Source: Gonocerus acuteangulatus (Eukaryota; Arthropoda; Insecta; Hemiptera; Coreidae). From it: DNA of 64,000 nucleotides. Below are positions 23,598 to 35,840 of this stretch, piece after piece. Numbering within the stretch: position 1 is the stretch's first letter; every line of letters begins with the position of its first letter. The notes under the pieces are model-generated. The model ran no database searches. It was not told where the DNA came from and saw only the letters and a list, made by a program, of their open reading frames with translations. A program made the position numbers and the translations under genes. The DNA lies in NCBI GenBank assembly GCA_946811695.1, contig OX328128.1, forward strand, positions 29,311,457 to 29,375,456, read 5' to 3'.

Positions 23598-23712
23598 TTT
23601 ACGGCTTCTACGCTATTAGCGCCGGGCTATCTACCGATTGCCACCTATTCTAAACACCCCTGGTGTAGCAATCAAGCTGATACAGGTGTGACTTGAACCC
23701 AGATCGGGATAC
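23598..23712 (-). mobile_element. SINE 3' part with B-box
   Basis: Minus strand: CTGGGTTCAAGTCACACC (B-box-like), then AGGTGGCAATCGGTAGATAG, CCCGGCGCTAATAGCGTAG and CCGTAAAAA. The tail is the one seen in the 5S SINE at 9352-9540. The A-box half is missing. Confidence 0.6.
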
Positions 23713-25008
23713 CCTCATCGTTGGAACTATTCCAACATTTCCTCTTCGAAGAGTTACTTCATTAGTTTTAAAATTTCTTGTCTCATCTTGTTGTTTTCAT
23801 GCCGAAAAACTGGTTTCTTTCAACGAGCCCAACACTGAAATTGATTATCGAGTTCGGATTCAAAACTTCGACTCCGTGGGGCGGAAATATTTCACCATTC
23901 TTGAGAACTTCAATCCCTTTTCTCAAGGGAAAGAATTTTATCTGAGATTTTTTTTTTTGAATAAACGAAGAAGCTGTGTTAGTAAAAACTGAATCCGAAG
24001 AATTGCCTGATATCACACCCGTTGGGGGTAGGGGGGACTCTGCATTCGGATATTGGCTGAAGTTTGTTTGTAATGAAATTCCAGAAGGAAATTAGTGGGA
24101 GGGACGAGATGGAATTAGGCGAATATTTCACCGGCTTTGCAGGCGAAGGGAGAATTCTGCGGGGAAATAAAAAAGAAAAAAAAAAAGAAAAGAGAACGGG
24201 AATATAAAAGAAATAAAAACTTCAATTCTGCGCAAGAAAAAATTCTGTGGGAAATGAAAGATGCTAAGGAAAGTTATGTTTGAAGGAGAACTGAAAAATT
24301 AATAAGTGACGCGTTACTTTCTCAAAATTCCCTTCGAATTACAAATATCTTTTTTTGAGGAATTGAGGACCTCATTGTTATTTTTATTAAAAAAATACAT
24401 AAAAGTGGCAGTAAGGACACATAAGCAAATGGTACATAATATTTACAAATACTTTATTAGACAACAATAGCCGTTATCACTTTTTGAAGGAATGGAGCTA
24501 AAAAATTTTTGAAATTTTTTTTCAATTCTTCATTCATCGTAGCTACCAGATTCAGAAAATGACAACCGTTAAAATTTATATACATGCCTGTTACCACTAC
24601 CCGCCAGAGTTTTTGTTTTTTCGTGAAGAAATTTGATATCAAGCATTTCCATATTAAACGACTGAACAAGTTCGTTAACCAGCAAATAGGTCCATCTGAA
24701 GGGGGCGTTTACACCTGGCAATAAGTACTAATACCGGCCGTAATTTTTTATGTATTGCAACGAAACTCAGCATTAGGTGTGGACATTTAAAGAGTGTGAT
24801 GTATTGCGAAAATACATCACCTCTACGTGCATCGAAAATACACCTTAGTTTTATTACATTTGTAATAACACATTCCTGCGTTATTATTGCAGGATTTTTT
24901 CTTTTTATGTAGGGATGCTTTTATTATTCTTCAAGATCAATAGACGAAAATGTAAAGTTTTTGGGTATTTATTAATTATTTGTTTATTTATTAAAATTTT
25001 AACGTCCA
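23713..25008. other. Unassigned; possible repeat relics
   Basis: The frames at 23693-23992 (plus) and 23783-24016 (minus) overlap and lack motifs. At 24640-24720 text near TTCGTTAACCAGC recalls the internal part of the Helentron-like families. No gene supported. Confidence 0.35.
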
Positions 25009-25192
25009 TCATTATTAACTAAAAATTTTAGGACGGATTATCTATAGGTTACCACCCCTTCCAAGCCAGGATAGGACTGATGCCGTTTCTTTTTTCTAAT
25101 GAAAATCCACCTCCCCATAGTGGGAATCGAACCTACGACCTTTTGGAGTGTTAAATGCTCATGCCTTAACACTCACGTCCACCGGGCCACCA
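25009..25192 (-). mobile_element. tRNA-derived SINE family 2
   Basis: Minus strand: GGTGGCCCGGTGGACGTGAG (A-box region), GGTCGTAGGTTCGATTCCCA (B-box), GGCATCAGTCCTATCCTGGC, and the end ATAATGATGGACGTTAAAAT. Other copies: 56299-56508 and the split copy at 25297/26697. Ends in AAATTTTAAT-type sequence rather than pure A. Confidence 0.8.
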
Positions 25193-25296
25193 AAATTAAT
25201 TAAAACATTAATAATTGAAACAGTTGCTAATTATAAATACAAAATAACAAAACATATACCTAATGGTTTTGTTTTATTTTTACAGGTTATTTTTTT

Positions 25297-25369
25297 TCGC
25301 ACTTAACATTTCGTGCCAAAGGTCGTGGGTTCAATTCCCACTATGGGGTGGTGGCTTTTCTTTAAAAAA
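25297..25369 (+). mobile_element. SINE family 2, 5' half, interrupted
   Basis: CGTGCCAAAGGTCGTGGGTT then CAATTCCCACTATGGGGTG holds the B-box of SINE 2 and stops at GGCTTTTCTTTAAAAAA, exactly where the Helentron-like element starts. The remaining half resumes at 26610. Confidence 0.8.
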
Positions 25370-26609
<1,240 letters not shown>

Positions 26610-26697
26610 AAAAAGAAGCGGTCTCAGCCCTATCCTGGCTAGAACCTATAGATAACCCGTCCCAAAATTCGTAGTTAATAATAATGGACGTTAAAAT
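26610..26697 (+). mobile_element. SINE family 2, 3' half
   Basis: Continues the SINE broken at 25369: AGCGGTCTCAGCCCTATCCT, GGCTAGAACCTATAGATAAC and ATAATGGACGTTAAAATTT, colinear with 56400-56508. Confidence 0.8.
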
Positions 26698-26754
26698 TTA
26701 AATAAATAACAGGTTATTTTAAACAAATTTTTCAGAAATGATAATATCATCTTT

Positions 26755-27010
<256 letters not shown>

Positions 27011-27447
27011 CTCTTCCTCCCCCTGTTTTTTTTTCTTTCTTAATCCTCTTCGTCACTCTCTCCCTATCTATCTATGTATTTTACTCTACATTTACATCTC
27101 TCTTTTCCCATCTCTTCCTGTATTCTCCCCTCTCTGGCTTACTCTCTATTTCTCTATATCTCTCTTTCTCATCTCCTCTCTGCTTCTCATTCCGTGGAAG
27201 TCCTTACATCGCTCCCGACCTCTTTCTCCTCCTTATAGCTCCCCACCCCTCCCTTTCCCCGTCTTAAGGATATTTCTCTCTCTCCAGAGAACCCGTACTT
27301 GGTTGTAGTCCTTGATAAACGGGACTCCCCACCAGAAAGGATTGTGTATTGTGCTGGGTTGAAGGATGCCCCGCTGGGAACTCCTTCAAACCCCTTCATT
27401 CCCGGCTTTAATGGACACGGCCCTGGAATAGCCCTAATGGGCACAAA
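27011..27447. other. Pyrimidine-rich to GC-rich unassigned block
   Basis: CT-rich sequence grading into a block of unusually high GC for this window (27190-27450) that precedes hammerhead motif g. The minus frame 27187-27444 has no recognised motif. The block may be part of the element that carries the ribozyme. Confidence 0.35.
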
Positions 27448-27486
27448 GCCCTGATGAAGTTCTCTTTTAACCCGAAACCCGTCGGG
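27448..27486 (+). ncRNA. Hammerhead ribozyme motif g (weak helix II)
   Basis: GCC 27448-27450, CTGATGA 27451-27457, weak helix II (GTT/AAC), GAAAC 27474-27478, CC, the canonical cleavage triplet GTC 27481-27483, GGG. Helix I has two to three pairs. Helix II looks mutated, so activity is doubtful. No inverted repeats were found around it, unlike the other copies. Confidence 0.5.
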
Positions 27487-28981
27487 TAATGGCCGTCTAG
27501 CTCGTTACTTCCTATTGTGCTTAGCTCGGGTTGTGTTCCTTCACTCCCGACCAGTCCAACATTTTCCCTTTCAATTGCAATTCTTTATCTTTACATACTC
27601 TCTTTTGCAGTAAATCGGGACTATTAGCCCCACACTCATTTATTGTTTTATTAAATTACTTCTGTATCGTTTGTATCAAATTTAATGTCTGGTGGCAATT
27701 TAAAAGTTTATATTTATTTATTTATTTATTTATTATGAAGCCTCTCATAACGCAGATAATTCGCTCGATAATTTCAAATCTGCCTTTATTATTAAACAGT
27801 TATTAAATATTCTTATTGACATTTCATATAAAGTAAAAACATTAATTTACAATAAAAGTATTTTACAAATTTATACAAGAGTTATAAGTATGTACAATAT
27901 TATATATATATATAAAACAATACTATATAATTACATTATATATGTATATGCTACTGCACAACACATACATATACATTGCTTTATATACACTATGTGTAGT
28001 ACATATTATTCACATGTACATAGAGACGTATATGTACTCTCACGTACATAAATATAGACACATATATCATCCACGATTAAGTACAAATGAAATTTCATAA
28101 TAAAAAAAAATTTCATTATCAAAATTTAAAAATAAATATAATGAAAATTGGCGCTAATGGCCTAGATGCAGATGCGCCATTATATAAAAAATAAATATAT
28201 CAAAGAAATTTAAATTAAAAAATAAATATAATGAAAATTATCTTTTCTCCAGTGCTACCAGATATCATAAGTAGCTAGAGAGTCTAAAATTAAATCTTGT
28301 TGTATAGCTGTGTGTGTTTATCGATTGGCTACCCTCTTCCAAAAGTTCAGTCATGTCGTGCGGTATTTGTAAGTAATCACGTCTTCTACATTCTGTCAAT
28401 ATGTGTTTAACTTTTAGAGGTAAGTTACACTGTCTGAAAGTAGGTTTTTCAGTTTTAGTCATTAAAAAGTCAGTTTTAGTCATTAATAGTTTAATAAGAA
28501 TAACCAGATGCAAATAGTTAGCCATTGAGGTAATAAGATTTCAAATAATAATTGGGTTATGCCTATAAAAAACAGTAAATTTTTTTGTTTAAATACTATC
28601 TCTAATTCGGACGTTTTTTGAAGCTCTTTAACAGCCTTCTTCAGATAAAGAACACATTTAAATAATACTACCACAGGCTAATGCCTAAAATTGAACTAGG
28701 TTGTTCTTTTAATGTCATTTGATGTGATTGAGTCAGTAAAGTATGTTTAACATTAATTTGTATAATATAACTTCTTCTCGTCTAATTTGGAGCAAAAATA
28801 TCTTGTCGAATTTAATGGATTAAGTTCGTTAACCAGCAGAATTTGGCCACCGAAACATGTTTTTAGGCGAATTTCCCTAATATCTCGAAATTGTGGTAAG
28901 TGGAAGGAGACCATTCGAAATCTTGTGCAATTATAGTTGTTAACACTTAAGAAATGTTGCTAAAGAATTTTAGAAACTGTT
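27487..28981. other. Unassigned, with a SINE tail at 28150-28190
   Basis: At 28150 GGCGCTAATGGCCTAGATGC then GATGCGCCAT is the shared SINE tail in plus orientation, without its head. TTTA repeats near 27710-27735 and TA/ACATA-rich DNA at 27900-28060. Minus-strand text near 28606-28645 is a possible decayed hammerhead core. The frames at 28265-28674 are unremarkable. Confidence 0.4.
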
Positions 28982-29139
28982 TTAGCGCGGTTCCTCCCTC
29001 CCCCATAGGGAGGAACCCCGCTTATAAGGTTGATACAATGAAACAATCCGGAAGTGCCGACTAGAAAATTTTGCGTTTCAGAACCCCTAGAGACCGAAAA
29101 TGATGGTGGTTCAAATTTGTATATATATATATATGTATA

Positions 29140-29186
<47 letters not shown>

Positions 29187-30389
29187 CTGTTCGCTCTCTA
29201 GCTCGAAGACGAATGGTCCGATTTTGATGAAATTTGGTACAAAAATCCGTCGTCCAATTTGAAAGGTCAAGTTCGTTAACCAGCGAAATCCGCCTACCGG
29301 AAGATGGCGTTTGGGGCGAAATTCGCGCAAAAAAAATCGTAACGCTTACGTTTTTGAGTTCATAAGCTTCTAAGTACTCGTTTTATATGATTCCTGGGCT
29401 AGGAAAACGAATGAAACCATTTTCAAGGCGATAGCTTTAACCGTTTTTGAGAAAATTGGAAAAATATTTTTTGAATACCGTTTTTGGTTTGGGTACTTAG
29501 AATCATGGGATTCAGTTGAAACTTTATCTGCATGTTCTACTTTCATTAAAACTAATATGTTGAAAGTTTTGTTACGTTTGGAGTTAAGGAAGGGTTAGAA
29601 TAAAATATTTTATGAACAGACATGAAAAGTTTTGGGAAGTTCGTATACTTTCATTAATATCTCGAACACGGTTGGGAAATCGTGGTAAGTGGATAGAAAC
29701 TATTTTAAAGCTTACTAAATTCTCTACAAAAAAGATTCTAAAACTATTTTTGATTAGGTTATGTCAATCGGAGAAATAAGTGCTTAAAACTTCAAATACG
29801 TCTGTTTTGTTCTTATGAACGGGTTTTTGTCGTTCTTGTTGTAATTTTTGTCTCTTTCCCTTCGTTTTTTATTGCTTTTTATTTTTGTAATTTCTTATGT
29901 TGCGAAAATTTTGTGTGTAAAACAGGATATGAAAAATGAGGCCAATTTTCTGTTGCTAGAAATAATATAAATTTTGGGAACTTTCTTTAATATCTCGAAA
30001 ACTGTTGAGAATTTTGGTAAACGGAAGAATACCATTAGAAAGCTTATTAAATGCTCTACATAAAAGGTTCTAATGAAAGTTTTGATTAGGCGATGTCAAT
30101 CGGAGAAATAAGAGCTTAAAGCTTTAAAGTAATTGATTTGGCTTATTCGAAGTGTTCTTTTCGCCTGTATTTTATTCCTTGTTATTTTTTAATTGCTTAT
30201 AGTTGGATAATGTATTCGAAAATAAAACAGGTTAAGTAAAATAACAAAAACAATTTATTGTTAGAAATATAGATTTCCAAGATTCCAAGACCTTGCAACT
30301 AGCGGGACGGTTTCTTGTGTTGCCGACCCTTCCAGGTCAGATTGTAAATCCTACCTTTCAAGACTGGTGGAACCAAAATATAACTGTCA

Positions 30390-30536
30390 GGGTTCGGTCA
30401 CTGCTACTTAATAAAACTACATTTTATCGTAAAAATGGTTTTATTGTGCCGACGTTTCGGCTTGAACTTCAAGCCTTCATCAGGGCTGTAAATACAAGTA
30501 GGACATATTTAACACTAATATATGCACATATCTATG

Positions 30537-30568
<32 letters not shown>

Positions 30569-30693
30569 TAATATATATATATTTATATATATGCATATAC
30601 ACATACACATATACACGCACACATATGTACATATATATGCCCACATACCTACACATATGGGGTATGTATTATTAAGTAGCAGTGACCTAACCC
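30390..30693. mobile_element. 304-bp inverted-repeat element with hammerhead motif
   Basis: Ends GGGTTCGGTCACTGCTACTT and its complement (AAGTAGCAGTGACC..CCC) form a 26-bp inverted repeat with two mismatches. The interior has a hammerhead on the minus strand next to the left end and a TA/CATA-rich block (30525-30650). Inserted in the 345-bp unit region of the Helentron-like element. Confidence 0.7.
30448..30486 (-). ncRNA. Hammerhead ribozyme motif f (best preserved)
   Basis: Minus strand: GCC, CTGATGA, spare A, helix II GGCTTGA/TCAAGCC (7 perfect pairs), GAAAC, cleavage triplet GTC, GGC. Helix I GCC/GGC is perfect but short. All conserved core bases and a canonical GUC site are present. The ACGT at helix III is self-complementary, which favours a dimeric fold. 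A few residues of AATAAAACC follow, as at the other loci. Confidence 0.8.
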
Positions 30694-30834
30694 GGACAAT
30701 CCCTACCTTGCATCATCAACGGTCAACGATCTCCTCTCAACAAAATAATAACTGCTTCTATTTTAATCTTTCGAAATTAGACTAGGGATAAGAACGGAAC
30801 CGCGCTAAGATGAGGCAGTTCCTGCGAGTCGGAC

Positions 30835-31768
30835 TTTTTTTCAATACTTGATCCATCGTAGCTACGAGGAAAGAAAAATTACCCCTGTTAAAAATTGGCA
30901 AATTTCTTTAATATCCCGAAATTGTAGTGGAATGTCACCACCACTCGAAAGCTTATTAAATTCTCTTCAAAATAATTTGCGAAGCAATTTTCGATGGGAA
31001 GGTCACATTTAGAGAAATAGGTCCTTAAAACATTGAAGCAGTTTGTTTCTTTTATATAAATGATTTTTTTTTTTGCCTGTTTTTATTTCTTATTATTTTT
31101 GTAATTAGAAACAAATGTTGCTAGAAATAGAGGTTTCCGAGCGGGATTCGAAGAGGCCGTGTTAATTTTTTGTACTCTTGTACTGCTGTTATTTTTTTCC
31201 TATTTTCCTACATTTTTTTCTTTATTTACTTCACTTTGTTATTTTTTAATTATTTTACTTTTAATTCATTGAACAGTGAAATGAGTATTATTGTTTTGTA
31301 TTCACTTATAGAGCCTTCCTGAAATCTTAAAGGACTAGCATAACCATATAGCGGGGGTCAATAAACCTTCGTCTATTCTCTTCTCCTGTTACCGTTTTAC
31401 CTGGAAAAGGGCAAAATACCCTTCCATCCTTTATTTCAGGGTAGAATCATTTTTGTTTGTGTTGACTTTAGATTATAATTGGTTATTTTTGAAATAATTG
31501 CATTGTACAGTAAAATGAATATTTTAGTGAAACAAGGTATGAAAGTAAGAACCAAATTTTCTTTGGTTTCCTAGAGTGTCAAGTCGGAAGAATTAATTTC
31601 CGCTTAGGATGCTATCAGTTTTCTTTTGTTGTGCCTTGCTTCACAGACTTCATTTCTGTCACTAAAGATCAAAATAAAATAATGACAGCTTAAATTGTTT
31701 TACTAACATCACCTGGGATAATACCGGAATAGCGTAAAGATGACGCAGTATCTGCGAATCGGACTTTT
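30835..31768 (+). mobile_element. Second Helentron-like 3' end in tandem
   Basis: A further 345-bp-type unit (ATATCCCGAAATTG, GAGAAATAGGTCCTTAAAAC at 30915-31045) and another 3' terminus (CCGGAATAGCGTAAAGATGA, GCAGTATCTGC, then TCGGAC and a T run, ending near 31768) follow directly after the first terminus in the same orientation. This looks like a tandem or read-through arrangement. The sequence between the two parts is not assigned. Confidence 0.45.
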
Positions 31769-31810
31769 TTCCCCCAATATCCTTACGGCGAATGTATAAC
31801 ATCAGCTTAA

Positions 31811-32830
31811 CCCTTTGTTGCATCGTGATGCCTGCAGGCATCATATTCTATTTTACACTCCACAGAGCACTATGTCGAGTTTTTTCAAATTATATTTCGT
31901 TTCCTGTAAGCATCAACAAGTGCCAAAGGTACTGGAAGATTTTGAACATTGTACTTTGGTCCCAAGAAGGAATAAACAAGTTAATGTTGACAAAACCAGG
32001 AGTCTTGTTTCTCACCCCGAGGGGACCCGTTTCACAAGGCCACAATACTATTAAAAACGTCCATTCTGACCTTAATGAAAATCTTACGCCTTAGTACTAG
32101 TGGTGTATTTTACGAAGTGAATGTTTGTTTTATTGAAGTTTTATTTTTTTGTGCCAATTTTTGTGGTTATTCATTTGTTTCCTGTGGGCACCATCGTGCA
32201 TCTGGAACTGAGGTCCGAGCGATAATTCCCATTATCTGTTCGATAATGGGGAGAAGAGAAACAGGTTTTTCATATAATCACAGCACCAGATGATAGTGAT
32301 GATGATGGAGATGTCGACGAGAATGTTCTTTCTGAACCTTGGCGTATTTTCAGCCAATGTTTTAGAGGTAAATGGCGACTATTTGAATGATCCCTTCTCA
32401 TATTTGAATGATTTGATTGAGGATGTACTGCCTGATGAATCTCAGAAGATGTGATGCAGGATGGAAAACTGCAAGAACCAAACTTGTGGTTACTGTGATA
32501 AATGTGAACTTTATTTGTGTTTAACTAAAGGCATATCATGTTTAAGGATTACCATTTGTGATTTTGATGAAAAGAGAACAGAGTTCTTTTTAACTTTAAC
32601 TCTTAAATTCTTTATATGTTTCAATAAATGTAAATGCTTATACATGTTCATTCACAAAAACATTCCTCCCTCTACGCATAATGATGCCTACAGGCATCTT
32701 TCAGTTTTTCATAAATTTCTCGACAAAAAAAATCCATGAATTTTTTTCTGTATTTTTCCCGTTATCCTGAGGCCTATTTCTACCTCACAGATTTTTTTTA
32801 AGCGAAAAGAAAAAATCATTCGTCAAAGGG
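31811..32830 (+). mobile_element. piggyBac element with internal deletion
   Basis: Flanked by TTAA on both sides (31807-31810 and 32831-32834), with ends CCCTTTGTTGCATCG and, inverted, CCCTTTGACGAATG. Subterminal palindromes TGATGCCTGCAGGCATCA (31826-31843) and GATGCCTACAGGCATC (32683-32698) are typical of the internal repeats of piggyBac. An acidic D/E-rich stretch is encoded near 32285-32345 and a Cys-rich domain at 32461-32560. The DDD catalytic core is missing. Confidence 0.88.
32290..32580 (+). pseudogene. piggyBac transposase relic (N-terminal acidic and C-terminal Cys-rich parts)
   Basis: The start preserves an Asp-rich segment (PDDSDDDGDVDENV) like the N-terminus of piggyBac transposases. 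The end, from ATG at 32461, reads MENCKNQTCGYCDKCELYLC followed by LTKGISC, which fits the C-terminal zinc-binding domain (C-x2-C ... LC ... C). Family transposases are about 550-600 residues; only about 100 codons remain, with frame breaks between the parts and no catalytic aspartates. It cannot mobilise itself but could be moved by a full-length relative. Confidence in the family is high, in exact frame limits low. Confidence 0.65.
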
Positions 32831-32834
32831 TTAA

Positions 32835-33343
32835 CCTTGGACTTGGAAGGGTCTGACAAACAGCGTTCCACTGGTTTTGCATATGAGTGGAGTCTCACTG
32901 CAAATTCTGAGGCCAACTTGAAAATTAGATAACTTAAGGCAGTACCTTTGACAACTCCACTCCGACTTGTAAACACCATCCAAAGCTCTCCACATATTCA
33001 CCCGAAAGCACAAGGTGACATCAATTTCCGCTATAAAGTCAAGTCTAAGTTTTGGTGACATCCGCTAATCGATCATCGCTTTATTGACTTATATGCTATT
33101 TATGGCGTAGAATAATTTGTGAGCAAAACATCATATTTTTAATGAACATGGGCTTATAATTATGGGACCATCATTTAGCATAACCCTGTACAATCGACTC
33201 TAATCGTAAAATACACCAATTTATTTCGTAAAAAAGGAAAGATTACAATATAAACGAAAAATTCATACTTCAAATAAACGTGAAGAATTGCAAATATACC
33301 GCTGCAATAAAACCGTTATGCATCCTATTAACTATGTACCCTT
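32835..33343. other. Unassigned sequence
   Basis: Two overlapping minus-strand frames (32785-32979 and 32831-33061) with no recognised motif. No repeats found. Confidence 0.4.
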
Positions 33344-33344
33344 G

Positions 33345-33388
<44 letters not shown>

Positions 33389-33477
33389 ATTAGATAGTTA
33401 GCCGTCGAGGTGATAAGTAAAGATGGAATGGTTGGGATTCGGCTTCATTTAGCCGAATCCCAACCATTCCATCTTTA

Positions 33478-33521
<44 letters not shown>
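33344..33521. repeat. TA array interrupted by a 32-bp perfect hairpin
   Basis: TA repeats at 33344-33384 and 33480-33521 flank a perfect inverted repeat, arms 33413-33444 and 33451-33482 (starting ATAAGTAAAGATGGAATGG), with a 6-base loop TCATTT. The hairpin arm merges into the right TA block. Confidence 0.85.
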
Positions 33522-33524
<3 letters not shown>

Positions 33525-34844
33525 AAGGATAGCTACCTCAATTTTTGGCTCTTGCACCAAAAATATCCGCATAATTTCTGGGGTGTCCCGCAATGTTCAA
33601 CAGAAATCCCCTTCCTATTTACCCTCTCTCCCGATATTTTTCTCCCCTCAGGGCGGAAGTGGAGAAAAAATTGCCTATGCTTTATCCGACATTACCCTAG
33701 TCATATATCGTTTTGAAATTCACCCCCCCCCCCTCTCCATTCTCCCAAACCCCTTATTCATTTGTATTAAAGAACTTTTTGACTCTCACATTCAATCAGG
33801 CAACCCCACGTCGGGGTCGCGAAACCGTTGAATAATCGAAAACACTTCCGTACAGCATGAGTCATCTAAAGCAGATCTCATTTTGTAAAAACTTTTTTCC
33901 TTTTTTTTTTTTTTCTTTTTTATGTTTCGTAAGCATTTTTGTGTTTCGTAACATCTGCGGGCTTGAATAAGCACAATTATTGGCGAACAGAATTTAATAA
34001 GAATGTATTACTATTTGAGTGAAAATTGATCCCTTTAGCCAGTTCCTACCAATAGGGTGTTTCTGTTTTGAATTAAATGTTGACAGGGTGCACGCTTATT
34101 TTAGCAGGAATATATTCAGAAAAACTCAAACAACAATAACTGAGGTATGCGTATATCGAAAATTTACAGGTGCTAATGGCCTAGATGCTGATGCACCATA
34201 AAATAACAGAAATTTACCGGTATATTTTTTTAAATGTAAAAATTCGAAACCAAACAGTATTATTTTGTACATCTGTCGCGCATAACTCCCAAACGCAAGA
34301 GACCTTCCCAAGCTATCAATAGTTTTTAAGAGAGCATAATTGTTTTATGATTTTATTGGGCAGCTTGAAGTGCATTTAGGGCCCTCATATTTCAGGAGGT
34401 AAATTATGAATACGTAGTGGAAATATTTGACATTTATAAATAATTTAATATAATAGTATACCCACAGTGATACAATACTCAAACATTTAAAGGAAATAAA
34501 CATTTACAACAACATCTAAAACAAAATATTAAGTAAATACCAAGCCAAAATATGTGGTTATATGTTTTAATTTATTATTTAAGAACATACATTTAAAGGA
34601 AATAATAAATTAAACCTACTTTACATCGCCCTCTTTTGAAAAGTTTTGATAAAATGCAATTCGCCAAAGATGCGGTGCATGAAAGCAATAATAGTAATAA
34701 TAATACTCTGGGGGGGGGGGGTTCGTTGTTTATACTGATGTATTGTTCGTTTTCCCATTTGCAAAGAAAATATCACTGTATATACCAATAATGTTCGAAC
34801 TTGCAGAGATTCCAAGCAAAGTACAGACGAATCCTTTATCTTGA
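33522..34844. other. Unassigned, with a SINE tail at 34168-34205
   Basis: GGTGCTAATGGCCTAGATGC then GATGCACCAT is the shared SINE tail, plus orientation. C runs near 33724-33732, a T run at 33900 and a G run at 34711-34720. 34725-34800 carries one unit of the 24-bp repeat and the flank CCATTTGCAAAGAAAATATC, duplicated at 35070-35106. No gene. Confidence 0.45.
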
Positions 34845-35056
34845 TTTATACTGATGTATTGTTCGTTGTTTATACTGATGTATTGTTCGTTGTTTATACT
34901 GTTTTATTGTTCGTTGTTTATACTGATGTATTGTTCGTTGTTTATACTGATGTATTGTTCGTTGTTTATACTGATGTATTGTTCGTTGTTTATACTGATG
35001 TATTGTTCGTTGTTTATACTGATGTATTGTTCGTTGTTTATACTGATTTATTGTTC
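34845..35056. repeat. 24-bp tandem array, about 9 copies
   Basis: Unit TTTATACTGATGTATTGTTC plus GTTG. Because 24 is a multiple of 3 and no frame of the unit contains a stop, several frames on both strands stay open, giving 8-residue peptide repeats such as VVYTDVLF. These are not convincing genes: no upstream context and no family. Confidence 0.95.
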
Positions 35057-35239
35057 CCATTGTTGTTTTCCCGTTTGCAAAGAAAATATCACTGTATATA
35101 CCAATTCACCTCAAGCGACAAGAACAAAGGAAAAGAGACAAATGTATTTTTTTTTAATGCGAACACACAAGATCTAAAAATGGGTTCTCCTTTTGTTGGA
35201 ACATTGCTCTCCATGATTTTGTTTAGGGAAGCGGAAATT

Positions 35240-35500
35240 CCTTAAAGAGAATGGAGAAATTTTCTGCGAATATTTGATCCGCTGTAGGAGTGAAAAAAGT
35301 AAAAAGAATTAGTGAAAGGGCGGATTCATTCAATATTAACATTCGACTTTCAAAAAACTTACTGCCTCGGAATGATGTTGCAGGCATCTTTCTTTTCAGA
35401 AAATTCCAATGAAAATAATGGCCATACTCTGAAGGAATTTCTGAAAGGACGGGGATTTTCTTCATGTCAAAGGGGAAAAAATGAAATTACTTTTTTGCTT
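35240..35500 (+). repeat. Dispersed repeat, inverted partner at 56935-57190
   Basis: Shares GGATTCATTCAATATTAACA, the block CCAATGAAAATAATGG and TTCATGTCAAAGGGGAAAA with the complement of 56935-57190. Roughly 75-80% identical by eye, class unknown, no terminal repeats recognised. Confidence 0.55.
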
Positions 35501-35840
35501 TCCTTCATTGCTCAATGGACGAAGTTTGTTTTTTCCGGGAAACTGAAATTTCTTTTACAATTTTCTTCAGCTTAACCTCTTTCATAAAAGAATGCTTATG
35601 CTTTTGACAAAACGTATTATTTGTGTAAACAAAGGAATTTTGGTCTGTGAATCGCGTAACTGAATTTCACAGATATCTGTGGTAATTAAATTACTTACTA
35701 CATTAGGTTTAAAAATATAAATTTTCCTTAATTTCTTAAGTAGCCTTTGCGGGGGAAGAAGAAAAAGGCAAAGATGATTTGCCTCTAAAGGCAAATCAAT
35801 TTTATCATGAAAATGCCATTTGGGAAATTATTAATAAAAA

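Larger units (their letters stand above)
28982..30834 (+). mobile_element. Helentron-like family B, complete 1.85 kb copy
   Basis: 5' end TTAGCGCGGTTCCTCCCTCC, itself the start of a hairpin closed by AGGGAGGAACC; 3' end GGAACCGCGCTAAGATGAGG then GCAG-TTC-CTGC stem-loop and GTCGGAC, followed by a T run. The 13-bp subterminal repeats are exact complements. Inside: TA array (29118-29180), two full units of about 345 bp (starting near 29640 and 29985), and a nested 304-bp ribozyme-bearing element (30390-30693). No protein coding. Best fit is a non-autonomous Helentron; a miniature element of another class remains possible. Confidence 0.65.
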
